Positions 1-11,500 of a stretch of 64,000 nt of DNA are shown here, piece after piece; position 1 is the stretch's first letter, and the number at the start of each line of letters is the position of its first letter. The stretch spans positions 27,512,839-27,576,838 of the forward strand of contig OV121091.1 in NCBI GenBank assembly GCA_921293015.1, read 5' to 3'. Origin of the DNA: Phorcus lineatus. Lineage: Eukaryota; Mollusca; Gastropoda; Trochida; Trochidae. The notes beneath the pieces are model-generated. The model was not told the origin of the DNA, searched no databases, and worked only from the letters and a program-made list of their open reading frames with translations. A program made the position numbers and the translations under genes.

Positions 1-359
1 TTTAAAACAGCAGTTGACAGTGCTATTTGATACTATATTTCTTGGTAAGCATGCCATGTCCAGGAGCCGTTTACACATATAACATTTAACTTACAGTATG
101 CTATGAACAAAACATCAAATGTTATCAGTAAATATATCGACAATACTACTCCGGAAGCGCTCCTTCTCACCGGAAGTTGGGTATGATCCTGCGACGTCTT
201 CATGAACACGTGTGTTTTAAAGAGCCACTCCGGGACTTTCATAACATATTATTTACCTTTGATACGAACCTAAATATCATATGAAGTGATATGAAATCAA
301 AACATCTTGACTTTTCATGACCAAAATACATATATATGAGATATACTGGTTTTCCATGA

Positions 360-935
360 ATAATAATAATAATAATAATAATGAATTTGTAGAGCGCCTA
401 TCTTCCAGCTAGAGCTGCTCAGCGGCGCTATAGTGTCAGTTGACAAGAGTCAGTTTAAAAAGGCTTTTCTGAAGAGATAGGTTTTCAGATTTTCTCTGAA
501 TGTCTGGATTGGTGTGGCGGACTTAAGTTCAAGGGGCAAAGAGTTCCATAGTTTTGGAGCAGCAACTGAGAACGACCTTTCTGCCAATTTTGATTTTGTG
601 GTAGGTAAGACCAGTCTTTGCTCTTGGGCAGATCTCAGAGCACGAGTGGGTTCGTAGACATGGATCAGATCTTTGAGGTAGCGTGGTGAGTTCTCATCAT
701 TGAGAGCAGCGTAGGTGAGAGTAAGTACTTTGTACTGTATCCTCTCTTTGACCGGAAGCCAGTGCAACTTCTTCAACACGGGAGTGATGTGGTCGAACTT
801 CTTGGTCCTCGTGACGACTCGGGCAGCCATGTTTTGGACTCGTTGAAGGTGTGAAGATGCGCTGGAGTTGATCAACAGGGAGTTGCAGTAGTCCAGAGAT
901 GATGTGACATAGGAGTGCACAAGCAGCTTGGAATA
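360..935 (-). mobile_element. 5'-truncated CR1/L2-like non-LTR retrotransposon fragment
   Basis: On the minus strand a continuous frame encodes the C-terminal end of a LINE reverse transcriptase protein. Visible motifs include SSLDYCNSLL, HITPVLKKLHWLPVKERIQY and RSFSVAAPKLWNSLPLELK, then an F-x-LKTYLF end. The minus-strand 3' end carries a GGCGCTCTAC tail region followed by an (ATT)n microsatellite (361-381 on the plus strand), as is typical of CR1/L2-type elements. About 160 codons are open and only the first ~29 residues of the frame come from the host MITE. The polymerase core is missing, so the copy is dead on arrival. The exact clade needs alignment. Confidence 0.85.
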
Positions 936-1128
936 TCTAAAAACAACCTTATAAATGCACAGAGGTATTGATAACACGTCCAATATACATGGATAATAGT
1001 TATATAACCTAACAAACGCAATCAACTCCTAACTGCCCTCCTGGCTGTTTTAGATAAGTCTCCAAAATTACGTTTGACTATTTGACGCGCGCCACTGTCC
1101 GGTTTTCGATAATAATTGCGACGTTCTA

Positions 1129-1224
1129 CCAATCTCATTGAAATGAAATCTACATGCTCCACTACATTACGCCTGTATGCGTAACGTACGGCAGCAATGT
1201 TAGATTTTATTTTAATGAGATTGG
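1129..1224. mobile_element. 96-bp inverted-repeat element with 8-bp target duplication
   Basis: The ends form 24-bp inverted repeats beginning CCAATCTCATT, with two mismatches. It is flanked by ACGTTCTA at 1121-1128 and 1225-1232. It interrupts the MITE at a point that is continuous in the copies at 39.9 kb and 57.8 kb, which confirms an insertion. The 8-bp duplication suggests hAT-type mobilisation. It is far too short to encode anything. Confidence 0.85.
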
Positions 1225-1285
1225 ACGTTCTACCTTCATATTGTCAATTTAATAAGCTTTAAAATGTGTCTTTTTGGTACTTTTT

Positions 1286-2980
1286 GGGAGCGAGAATTGT
1301 CACCGCCTGACCTCAATTGTATTCTCAAACAAAGGCCTCCAGCGAAGAGAAACACGTTTTACTCATTTAGATTTAACTGAAGACAAAGGAGGTACATAGT
1401 AGTTGAATTGATTATGTGATTGTACGGTCCGGTTTTTTTCAAAATAAGTTTTAAAGAAAACAACAATCAGTCTTTCAAACAACCTCATTTTTCACTAATT
1501 CTTTCATCAAAACCTGTTTAACAACTTGTAATAACAGTTGCAAAATTCACATTAACTGGGTGTTTTTCAGTTTGATAGTTCGCATTTTATTTGGTTAAAC
1601 TTTAAACATATTTGTTTATTATGGGATTAAGCACACAAGATATTTCATTAGGATAATCACATAATCATAATCATTATCACTCATGTATTCTCAATTATTC
1701 CGAAGGCAATTTATTTGAAGGATGTATTTGCATAAGTCAATATAGGTCACTTTTAAACAATTTCTTCTTGTTTAGTTTTTAAGCAACTATTTAGAAACTA
1801 AGTCAGTAACAAACACTAAGATGGAATAACTCGACAAATTTGAAAATTCGATAACACAACAATCATTATGAGTGTACTCAATAGGAGCCTTTGATACAGT
1901 CTAGGTCGTCATTCAGGCAGTCTAGACTTGACCACTACAGATATGAAACGACAAGGCAAAAGATTATATATTGGAGGTATACAGGCGAAAGCTTATATAT
2001 ATATATGAATAAGAAACATATCAAACAAGAAACTGGGTATATGAATTAGAACGATATCCATTTAAATGATTGCTTTATTAAGACACACTAGTATGGACAG
2101 TAAGTGACAGACAGAAAACAGTCTATTTACGACTTGCTTTGTAAAATTAAAAAAATCCTATTTCGGCTGTTAAATAATATATATCCAAGTTGGTAGGAAT
2201 AAAACGAATGTGACATGTTGATTTTTTTACTAGATAGTTTATAAAAAAAACCTTATATTTCAGAATAATCTTTATAGTTAACCTGCATATGTACATATTT
2301 ACTAAATAACTTACAACGTGGATTACCTGCACGCAGATTTTTTTTTAATGACTAGAGAGATGTTTTCGTTGTATTTATGAAATATTTGCGTACGCTAGTG
2401 CCTTTAAGTTTCACTACAATTGGCAAAATTCATGTTCATGATAAATGTCAAACGTCTTTCAAAGGCTTTTATTATAATTTTAAAAAAATACCAAGAGAAC
2501 AGAAAGCTATTTAAAGTGATGACTGTTGAAAAGATAACTTCATGAAACTTCTGAAACATCTTTTTGTTATTTTTTCTCGCGTCTTGTTAGAATTACGAAT
2601 TTTCAACTTTAATCGCTTTTTACTGTTTATGAGAAACTATTAACTTGACTGAAATATATTTCTAGACGATGTTAAACAGTAGTTAACCCATTACAGATAT
2701 ATTCTCAAAATTAACAAAGAATTGCCATTCAATTAATTAGTAAAAGGGTCGAGTGTTTACTAAGATAATAAACCATTAAATATAAACCCCCAACCCTGAC
2801 AAGTGGTGTTATATAACAACACATGTTCGACACCATCATGATATAGCCACAGGGAACCTAATTAAGAATTTGCTGGTGGTTCAATAAGGTCAAAAGAGTT
2901 ATGGCCCTTGTTAGATTTTATTAGCGCTTCTTTTTTTGGTAAGAGTTGCGTCCCTTGCAAATGTCGCATATTCTTGTGTA
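1286..2980. other. AT-rich intergenic stretch, no gene seen
   Basis: There is no convincing coding frame on either strand. The sequence is AT-rich with scattered homopolymers. It lies between two pieces that look like the left and right parts of one MITE, so part of it may itself be an unrecognised insertion. Confidence 0.5.
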
Positions 2981-3060
2981 TGAACAGTCGATACTTCGCG
3001 ATCAAATGACACCAAGTTTGGCATATATGACTCCAACAACTCACTGAGTGACTCTTTAAG
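2981..3060. mobile_element. Right end of the AAGAGCCACTCCG MITE family
   Basis: The 80 bp match the right end of the copies at 39.7-40.1 kb and 57.7-58.0 kb, including CTTCGCGATCAAATGACACC and the terminal GAGTGACTCTTTA. It is either a solo fragment or the separated right half of the element that begins at 218. Confidence 0.7.
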
Positions 3061-3338
3061 CAACACTCTGTATTGTAAATCGCAGTGAATTGTGTTGAAA
3101 TCTGTAATGACAGCACCAATTCCGTGCAGATAAAGTTGACGATATATGTGTGTTGTTTATTGTTCACTTGTGCAAAAGTAAATCAAGAAATTAGTGCAAT
3201 CAATCACAAATTAAGTTTTAAAGTTTGATTATAAACAAACGTAGGGGAAACGTCTGCATGTGACATTAGCCAAGATGCCAAAGAAACTCGTCTTTGATTG
3301 GTTGAAACCTTACTTCCTCTCCTCATTTTATCGGTCGG

Positions 3339-3371
3339 TTTAAAAATAGTCAAAGGTCAGCTCAATCAGTT
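3339..3371 (+). promoter_or_regulatory. Candidate core promoter of the small secreted-protein gene
   Basis: TTTAAAAATA at 3339-3348 is TATA-like. The initiator-like TCAGTT at 3366-3371 puts a start A about 28 bp downstream, a normal TATA-to-start spacing. It lies about 0.9 kb upstream of the ATG at 4291, and that ATG sits directly after an acceptor-like TTCATTACAG, which implies an upstream non-coding exon. No transcript evidence is available. Confidence 0.3.
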
Positions 3372-4290
3372 ATTCTCTAGATGTATTGACGGATCAGTAC
3401 ATCTAGTTTTAACTACATTGGATGTATCTGTAAATTCACCCATTTCTTATACATAGTTTTAGAATTGTTTTTTTAATCATAATTAGCGGATGCCGTTTGG
3501 CTTTTTTTAGCCTCGATGCAGATTTTAAATGTTGCAGATATTGTAGTACATAATTATGCATATCAAATTCAACCTTTACTCTCTATTTTTTAGAATTGAC
3601 CTCGTTTTTTTCTGAATAATATTCTGGATATTTTCACAATAAATAAGTTTTATCGAGACATTATTGCTGTTCTTAAACATGTAACACTTGGCAATGCTGG
3701 TATGGACAGTATAACTTCTTATTAACTTCATCAAGACGTAGATCTAGAGTATCTACTGTGGGAGCCTCATCGAGTGGATATGGCTCTAGGTCAGGATGAT
3801 GTGCCATATTATATCGTAACGCTCACCATACTTGCATTATTGCTCTCTATGTAGTCTCTACTTATCTGCAGCGAGGAATCCAACTTCCTGTCGTTATAGA
3901 ATGTTATTTATTCATGTGCGTAATTAGGGAACTACTCCTCGGATTTAATCGATTATTTGATAACGTTCATAACTTTTGATATTGTTGTTGGTTACAAAAC
4001 TCTTACTTCCTCGGTCGACTATGTTTCTTTTGATTGATAGATTAATGTCTCTCCTTAAAATTTATTAAGTACTTATACTGATACTCAAAAAACTATATCG
4101 ATATTAAATTATCTTAGGCTCATTAGTTCGACATCAATTAAGATGTGTCGGTATTTCATGCAGAAATACATACAGAAACTTTTAACAATAGATGCAATGA
4201 ACTATCAATAGTAACATACACGTGTGTGTCTTAGCCACTATTCATAAATAAAACATATATTCATATTGCCATATTCTGTCTTCATTACAG

Positions 4291-4369
4291 ATGACAGTCA
4301 CATTGCCTATTGCAGGCGTTTGTCTTCTGACGCTTATGACCTTGACATTCACCTTCGCAGCTGCAGAGA
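4291..4369 (+). CDS. Exon: signal peptide of the small secreted protein
   Basis: 79 bp encoding M-T-V-T-L-P-I-A then a Leu/Thr/Phe-rich hydrophobic core ending in Ala-Ala-Ala-Glu. It is preceded by TTCATTACAG and followed by the strong donor GTAAGT. It ends after the first base of a codon. Confidence 0.6.
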
Positions 4370-5607
4370 GTAAGTGTTCGAAGTCAGTCAGCATGTTATC
4401 ACTTTGTGTAATCACAAGCGATTGTTATTATTATCTAACGTTTACTCAGTAGACTTGGACCTGGAATCATGATTTATACAATAATCGCCGGGTCGATACC
4501 TAATATCTTTATTTTTTCACTATGACCGGAAATGGTTATACACTGTTTCCTGGCTCAGTTATGTTTTGTAAAGTTCGCAGATTGGTTCCAGTTTCCATTT
4601 GCGGTTATAGAGTAGAACAGGTAGTGCCATTACTTTCTTATTTGTTTAAAAATAGTAAGAGTAGAGTCTAGTATAATGTACTTCATATGTGCAACCCATG
4701 GTTGTACTGTCCTTTGAACATGTCAGATGACTTACTACAGTCTCATCAATTACACGACAACAACCATTTGAGAGTGACACAGAGTATGTTTCATATTTTT
4801 ATATGGCTTACATAATATTCAAAATACCACGTGAACTGAGTTAAGTTCAATTGCCTTTCTAAAATTACATCTTTATCAACGTAAATGTCAACATTATGAT
4901 ATCTTCTTTCTTTCAATTTAATTTTTATAAAAACTATAATTTAGTGTAGGGAAGTTGAAATTCTTCTTTCCATTTACATGTATACCTATTACGAACTGCA
5001 AACCTAAATTTTGTCGTTGTATCTGCAGTAAATAGATTTTCAAAATTACTTTTGAGTCATTGTCAGACATCTCGACCTGTTTATTGTCATTATAATGAAC
5101 TGATAAGTATTGAGATGTTAATTTCTTTGCAGAAACAACCATTACTTCTCGATCAAATAACAACATTTATAAAGTTTGACATATTTGACCCCAACAACAT
5201 ACCCTGTGTACCTTTAAAGTGACACAGAGTATGTTGGGCAAGATTTATCTCACGTGCAAGCGGAGGTTACGCATAGGCATGGGCAATTGACACACTCTCT
5301 CTCTGTCTTTATAATTCCAGAGATGGCGGTGCCATGTTGGAGGAACAAGCAATGCAATGAGTGCAGGAACACCGGTCGTCAGGGCGATGACGTAGTTTGT
5401 TGCCAAGGATGCGCATCAGCACCCAAGTCGCTCAAGGCCAACAACGTGTGCACGTGCTTTATGGAGGCGCCCACGGCAAAATCCGAACCTCCAACAGTGG
5501 ACCCAGAAGTTACCACAACTTCTTCCGCTCTTAACCTGGTTCCGTCTGCAATAGGCGTTTCTTTCGCTGCTACAACATGTATGATGTTCATGATGTGCAA
5601 ACACTGA
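4291..5607 (+). CDS. Small secreted cysteine-rich protein (two coding exons, 121 aa)
   Basis: Coding exons are 4291-4369 and 5321-5607; the frame is intact across the junction (GAG A / AG ATG, phase 1). Exon 1 encodes a classical signal peptide: a hydrophobic run of about 25 residues ending AAAE. Exon 2 encodes eight cysteines spaced C-x5-C-x2-C-x11-CC-x2-C-x12-C-x-C, then a Thr/Ser/Pro-rich stretch, then a weakly hydrophobic C-terminus rich in Met, Ala and Cys. That tail could be a GPI-attachment signal or a poor membrane anchor. The donor is GAGA/gtaagt and the acceptor ataattccag. I do not recognise the family, and toxin, antimicrobial or matrix roles cannot be told apart from sequence. 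The intron contains a MITE. Confidence 0.6.
4771..5216. mobile_element. MITE (GGGGCACAGTGTATG-type) in the intron of the small secreted gene
   Basis: The left end GTGACACAGAGTATGTT pairs with the right end AACATACCCTGTGTACCTTTAAA. The internal stretch reading GATCGAGAAGTAATGG on the minus strand matches the elements at 36263-36728 and 51526-52002. A further solo end (GTGACACAGAGTATGTT) follows at 5219-5235. An 82-codon open frame inside it is incidental. Confidence 0.7.
5321..5607 (+). CDS. Exon: cysteine-rich mature region of the small secreted protein
   Basis: 287 bp from the acceptor ATAATTCCAG to the TGA stop at 5605-5607. It contains all eight core cysteines in about 45 residues, then a PTVDPEVTTTSS linker. 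Base composition is clearly more GC-rich than the flanks. A downstream in-frame ATG at 5323 could be mistaken for the start, but the signal-peptide exon joins in phase. Confidence 0.65.
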
Positions 5608-5698
5608 ACTACGCTTCAGGATTCCAACATAACCGCTTAACTTACATAATTCCCAGTATTGAGATTTTCGAATCCCTCTTACTACTTAAAGTCTCAAG

Positions 5699-6032
5699 TA
5701 ATGAAGGGGCAGTAGCACGTTTTAAAAAAATCCATTTATGCCATAATCATTATCTTCAGAGGATCAAACGCCTCTTTCCTCAACCTGATTATTCGTAGTC
5801 GTATAGAAGAAAGTATCAAGAATTTAGCGAAAACTTCTAGCGGCCATTTTCAAGTAAACACCTATTATTGATTCAAGGAAGGGAAATGGATTTGCGTATT
5901 TTAATCCAACATGTAACTTCGTTTTAGAAATGTTTCTTTCGGTGAAAATAGATTACCTTGCAAACGATTACATTTATTTTCGTTGTCATGAGATCCTTTT
6001 GTTTACATGAAAAACGTGCTACTGTCCCTTTA
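5699..6032. mobile_element. MITE with AGGGGCAGTAGCACGTTTT inverted ends
   Basis: The left end GAAGGGGCAGTAGCACGTTTT is inverted at 6011-6032 (AAACGTGCTACTGTCCCTTTA). A second, more diverged member lies at 46121-46411. TA at both outer edges fits a TA target site. It starts about 90 bp after the stop codon of the small secreted-protein gene and may contribute to its 3' UTR. Confidence 0.7.
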
Positions 6033-8454
6033 ATATGGGATGACGATTATCCTAGTATTAAGAGTGCTCCGAAAACCTATAGGCTCAGTTTTTCACAGTA
6101 TTTGTGTGTGCTCCATCTTACAATAGGGAATACAGTTCATGGAAATACAGAAATAGATTTGTGTTTAAATGTTACATTATCATTCAGCCCTTTTCTTATG
6201 ACACCGTTGTGATTATATATACGTCTGAACCACTGCTTCAACTACATTACCTTATGTGCCAAAAAGAACATTAGTTACGCACATGACGTCTTAGGGAGAC
6301 GATATAATATATATATTGTGATTAAGTGCCATAGATGTTCTTAACAACAGGTACATCTGATAGATGTACATGCTTACTTATAATTGTTTGAAGGTTTAGC
6401 GAAAGCTTTGGATTGTTCAACATGTGAGACAACCCAATGTAGCCCGATTATGCTTATGTACAAAGATGAGTGCGTTTTCAATTTTGACTTTTGGAATTTT
6501 TAAGAAGTGTTGCTTTAGAAACTAAAGTTGAATACTATGACTGGGGATTGACAAACGTTTCGAATATTGTCATGGAAGGGCAGTTCAATTTCCATGGATG
6601 CATATTATTTAAACTTGATTTTGTACACATATTTCCGCTACTAAATTCCTGATGTTTCTAAAGAATTGAGTAAATTAAAAGGTAAGGAAATATTCACAAT
6701 TGTTCACAAGTTATTGTTCATTTTCAATTCAATTACATGGATATGATCTCCTTGATATTCGAACCTTTGACCTTCGTCTCTTTGTGGTGATATAAACAAC
6801 AAAGAATTAAAGCTTTCTCGAAAATGACTGAAACCTCATAGTGCCGAACCCAACAGCGAAAGTCGTAAAAACAACCTTGGTTTCTCAGGGGTTGCGTTAA
6901 TATTTTATAGATATATTTTTTTTCCCATGGAAATCGGACGCACCTACCAATCGGACCTAGCTACGTTTCTTCTCTTAGTACTGCTCCAAAGGTTCATTTC
7001 CGGTGACCTTTGCATACCTGTAAATCAACGACAGGGCTAGGAATTAAGTCATTGGCGCGGTATTATAGCGGGTTTCGAATTCTGATTTGTTTTAATTTGG
7101 TGAATGTGAAACGTCACAGTTATAAGGACACTTGACGCGACCCCAATGGAGCAGAACTTAGATCAGAAGTACAGCGAGGTGCGGGCCACGATGGATATAT
7201 TTCACCTGATTTCATTGAGGTTGATATTAACCTAGAATTCATCTTTCCTTCAATGAAAATCCATTTATTCACGTGCAAAAACATGTCAGGGCTTGTGATA
7301 ATTTTAGGGTAAGGTTTAATTTGGTACACGACAATGGTAACCGGTGACCCATATTTTATTCTGATATTATTGTATTTCGAGATAGGGGTCATTCGCTTTT
7401 CCTTCGATTATCACAAAGGTACATGGATCAAACCTTTCTCTGCAGAATAGAACATAATCGATATCTAAATGAGTTTTTGTTTTCTTGATTGTGCCAAAGA
7501 TAGTTTCTTTTCAAAGACTTTACTATGGTTTGTAAGTAAAGGTTATCACAAGATGAACATTCGATATTGAAATGAATTTGTGTTTTCTTGATTGTGCCAA
7601 AGACATTTTCTTTTAAAAGATTTTACTATGATTTGTCAATAAAGGTAATCACAAGATGAACATTTGTTTGGCTTTTGGTTCGGTGAAGCAATGGTACTTG
7701 AAAGAGTGCTTTTACTTAGAGTCACTTGATCCGGAATTTTAAGTTTTTCAATGTCATCAAAATAACTACATTTCTGTTGTTCACAAAATTTACACTTATT
7801 CAAATCTGATGGACAACTGCAAATTCGATTGAGATGAAATCAATAAAAATAGAACAATATTCAAATTGTGCTGGTCTACGCAGATTATAGACCTCAAGAG
7901 GTTCAATTACGGAACCGTCAACTTCATCTTTGACACCGTTTGAATCAGTCAATTATGAGCATATATGTTCAGGTTATTGGCATCCTCAACCTCATTTCCG
8001 ACTATTCTCTGACTGTCGATAACAAAAAGTTGCCTCCATGTCCAAATGAATTATTGACATGAATGATCAAATCGCGCCTGGCTCCAACGGTTGACGGAAA
8101 AGAATCAAAACAAAACCTTTACAGTTGCTTTTCCTAAAGAAATTTCCGGTTATCGCCAGATATGAAATCACATAAATTACATATTTTCCCCCTGTATTTG
8201 TTTAATTTAATTGACCCGGCGAAAAAATATCTATAAAAATTGTTTACATTGTCAAAATTCTAACGTTTACAATTTGTATGGTTTCAAACAGAAACTAAAT
8301 AAGACTGATTCTTTCGATTTTCGAGACACATTGTGTGAAAATAACTTCTACCTAGCGGTCAGCATAAATGATATGATAACAAGAGTTGCGCCCCTTTGAT
8401 CACTCTTCCTGTCAAACAAGTTTTCACCAGCGTGGCAAACACAAACTGATCAAC
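6033..8454. other. Intergenic region upstream of POFUT2
   Basis: No convincing gene. It contains the 103-bp tandem duplication at 7459-7668. Short open frames here have AT-rich random composition. No clear TATA box was found close to the POFUT2 ATG. Confidence 0.5.
7459..7668. repeat. Tandem duplication, two ~103-bp units
   Basis: CGATAT at 7459 and 7562 begin two copies. Both continue with TTTTCTTGATTGTGCCAAAGA, a TTTACTATG(G/A)TTTGT segment and ATCACAAGATGAACATT. The units differ at several positions, so the duplication is not recent. Confidence 0.8.
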
Positions 8455-8588
8455 ATGTTTGTTTCAGAATTTTCTATTTTGTGTTTGTTTCTGACATCCC
8501 ATCTTATTAGCTGTGAACAGGGCGAAAATGCTGATTTCATGCCAGGACAGGACAACTTTGTTCGAGTCGGCGAGGCCAAACCAACAAG
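8455..8588 (+). CDS. POFUT2: POFUT2 exon 1: signal peptide and N-terminus
   Basis: It encodes a hydrophobic leader ([20 protein letters not shown]) and then a short acidic segment with PGQ, comparable to the human N-terminus. It ends ACAAG/gtttgt, leaving two bases that join the G of exon 2 to make Arg before YLLWEVNP. The phase match over a 3.6-kb intron supports the assignment. Confidence 0.85.
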
Positions 8589-11500
8589 GTTTGTAGTGGA
8601 AGTTGCCCTGACAACTTTTTTTGTTGTTACTGGGTGGTGTGAATGGGCAGATTGGTATCTTTGGAGACACCCACTGAATGGGATACTATATATAAACTGA
8701 TTGTTCAACGATATTCCATTTGGGATCTTTCGATACATCCATATCATTATCACCATATAATTATACAGTTGATATAGGCCTATTACAGTCTATCAGATTG
8801 GGGAAATCCTAAAGGGTCCTATTACAGGTCAATCGAGGTACATAATAGGCCGATACCATAAATTTTGCCATGTTTTGACGTCATCATGCAATTTCAAAAT
8901 TGATGGTATTACTTTTTTCCCCAGCCTCCATACTTTGCTCATGGGACAGACTAATTTTTTTAATTGACATCAAAATACTCTAATTTGTCGACTAGTAGAA
9001 CTTCTGTTTTTGAGAAGATAAGTCAGTGAAAAGTCAATGTTGCTGTTCTCGTAAGTTTAGGAAAGTTAAGGGTTGTTTTGTGTTGTTATTTTTCTTTTGG
9101 GCCCTTCGTTCACAGACCGTGGCGATTTTTATTGCTTACAAAGTCAAAAAGTAGAGGGTTTCAAGTTAAGAATTTCATATATAATCGGCAAAGTGATAAA
9201 TGGCATGTTTGATGACACCTGCCCAATACTCAGAAAACGACGTAGACTAATCATCTGACCTAAATGTTCACTATATAGGTCAATCTATAAGTAATATATT
9301 CTAACTAGATCGACCCGTTACGTACTTTGATTGATGTATTATATGTCCATTTCAGGTTTTCCCCAACCTGTTTATGTTTGTTGTACGTGTACCTTCAATA
9401 TTTAGTCATGAGCAAAAAAGAAATTATATTTTGGCAAGTAATTTCTCAGTCGTTTTCGGCGTCATTGTTCATCACTAAAGTAACAGCAGGGCCTTTTTGC
9501 TCTTAGCATTGCTATGAAATAAACATGCAAAGTTTTTTAAGTTAAAATGCCGGGAATAAGGCTACTTTAAGTTTAAGACAAGGAGTAGAAAACCCAGGGG
9601 TGGAAATAATCCATTGCCCGACACCCGAGTCCAGTGAATTATTCTGTCGGGCAAGTCAGATTGATTACAACACAGTGTCCAGTTGACTATATCACAGTGT
9701 TCAGTTATTAATATATTTGTATTAAGTAATTAAAAAGCAAAACTCACCTTGATTTTTTAATTCATTTTAAAGGAGTAAATAGATTTTGGATACATATTTA
9801 CCACAGAAATAGGCTGCTGTCTGTGGTTCTAAAATTGGCTTTGCAAAATATCAAAATAGCGCTTAAATAATGGGTTCTTTTGATTTTTTACACCAACAGA
9901 ATTTAATGAATAAAAAAAAGCCAATGGAGTTAATGTTAACAAACTAAATTTTATGAATGAATGAAAGAAGAGAAAGGACATTTCTTTGTTCGACACGTTT
10001 CTGTGGTTTGATATTATTCAAATGAAAAAGTCATGACGTGAGATTGGTTCAATGATCCATCTCTGTAATAAGGGAATAGAAATATATTTCTTAAGAGAGC
10101 CTCTGATTTTAAAATAGACTACTAGAAATCAGATGTACTGTAAACAAAGTTAGATTTGCTTAATGTTAATATTTTAGTGATTCAGATTCTATCCTTCTTG
10201 ACTGATAAACCTTTCATATTATACTGTATGTTAAAACACTGTTTTTATGAGGTGGGTAAAATCAATCTCAGAGACTGTTAAATAATTTAAATAACACGTC
10301 TTATCCACGGCAAAATTGACTTATTATGATTAGTTTCAAACAGAACACTTAAACAATATGTTTTTAAAATTTTATTTATAAGAATTATTGGTAATAATAT
10401 TTACCTGAATGGTTCTTCTTTATTGAAAACAGACTGTAGTATTAAAATACATCATATCATTTTCAAGTTTTCAAGATTCATCCAAAACACTGGTACAGTG
10501 GGATATAACTCGGTCATTTACATGTGCTACTGTACCTGAGTAGACAGCAAATATAAAGTTATTTCTACCCCTTAAACCCCTGATAGAATGAGTTTAAATC
10601 CTGCTTTAGTCAATTTTTAAAGACTTTTTTCTTTGAAACACTATTCATTTTTATCAAACTGCTAAGCGAAAATTTTTTTTTTAGGGTGTAAACATTTAAT
10701 AAGCTATATTAATATAATTAATCATGATTGAATCTCCCCACTTTGACATTGAGTTGTTTTTATTTCTGAATACTTCAAACCAATCAGGTTGTCAAAGTGT
10801 TTAATTATGACATCCTTCATGAATTGTCATTTGGAAAAATTATTTTCTTTTGACAACTAACAAATTACAAGCCAAACTAAAATTTTATAACTTTTCTTCA
10901 TTTTTTTCCTATTTCTTTCCTTCTGTTACTTCTTTCTGCAACCATAAGATTAGTTATGAATTTAATTTTAATTTCTTTTATTAAGTAAAGGCCTTAGTCA
11001 CACATACAAAAAGTGCAGTGGCTAGCGCATTCCGCTTCAGATCAAGAGGTCTGGGGTTCGAATCCCGCCAGGGTCTTGGCAACTTTGTCTGCAGTAGAGA
11101 ACTGTTCTACACTCAGTAAGGTTTGGGTGCAATGCTACACTGAGTTTCAGCGGAGTATCACCCATGGTCTGCTAAGTCCAGCCAATGCTCGCAGGTTTCA
11201 CTGCAATGCATAACCATAATGGTTTTGCTGGCTATCTCCCTGCAATAATAGTAGCAGCCGTAATATAAGTGAAATACTCTTGAAATTGGCGTTAAACGTC
11301 ACCTCATATCACCTCATTAACCGTGTGTATGATCTGTCTCTTACAGAAGATCTTCTATTATCATTTCCTGTTCTCATTGTCCATACTTTACATATTAGAG
11401 ACTTTTGTGCGTGCAATCATCCACATTCTTAAAAGACCAAACATGTTTAAATTTCAGAAATGCAGAAATGTCAAAGCTAAATTCAAACTCTAATGTAAAC

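Larger units (their letters stand above)
218..1285. mobile_element. MITE (AAGAGCCACTCCG family), interrupted and 3'-truncated
   Basis: The left end TTAAAGAGCCACTCCG and the following 130 bp match the intact copy at 39712-40109. The homology stops at about 359, resumes at about 936 and runs to about 1281 before it diverges. Two younger insertions explain the gaps: a LINE fragment (360-935) and a 96-bp element (1129-1224). The missing right end resembles the sequence at 2981-3060, so the original element may have been split further by about 1.7 kb. It is non-coding; the superfamily is uncertain, although the ends fit a TA target site. Confidence 0.75.

Noticed and set aside
8386-8756. Longer ORFs on both strands over POFUT2 exon 1
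   Set aside because: The plus-strand frame passes through the exon 1 donor into the intron, and the minus-strand frames are antisense shadows. The spliced phase to exon 2 identifies the true product.
11030-11070. Possible tRNA gene with perfect B box
   Set aside because: The flanking body is shared with two other SINE copies and no acceptor stem or anticodon arm can be drawn; it is a SINE head.
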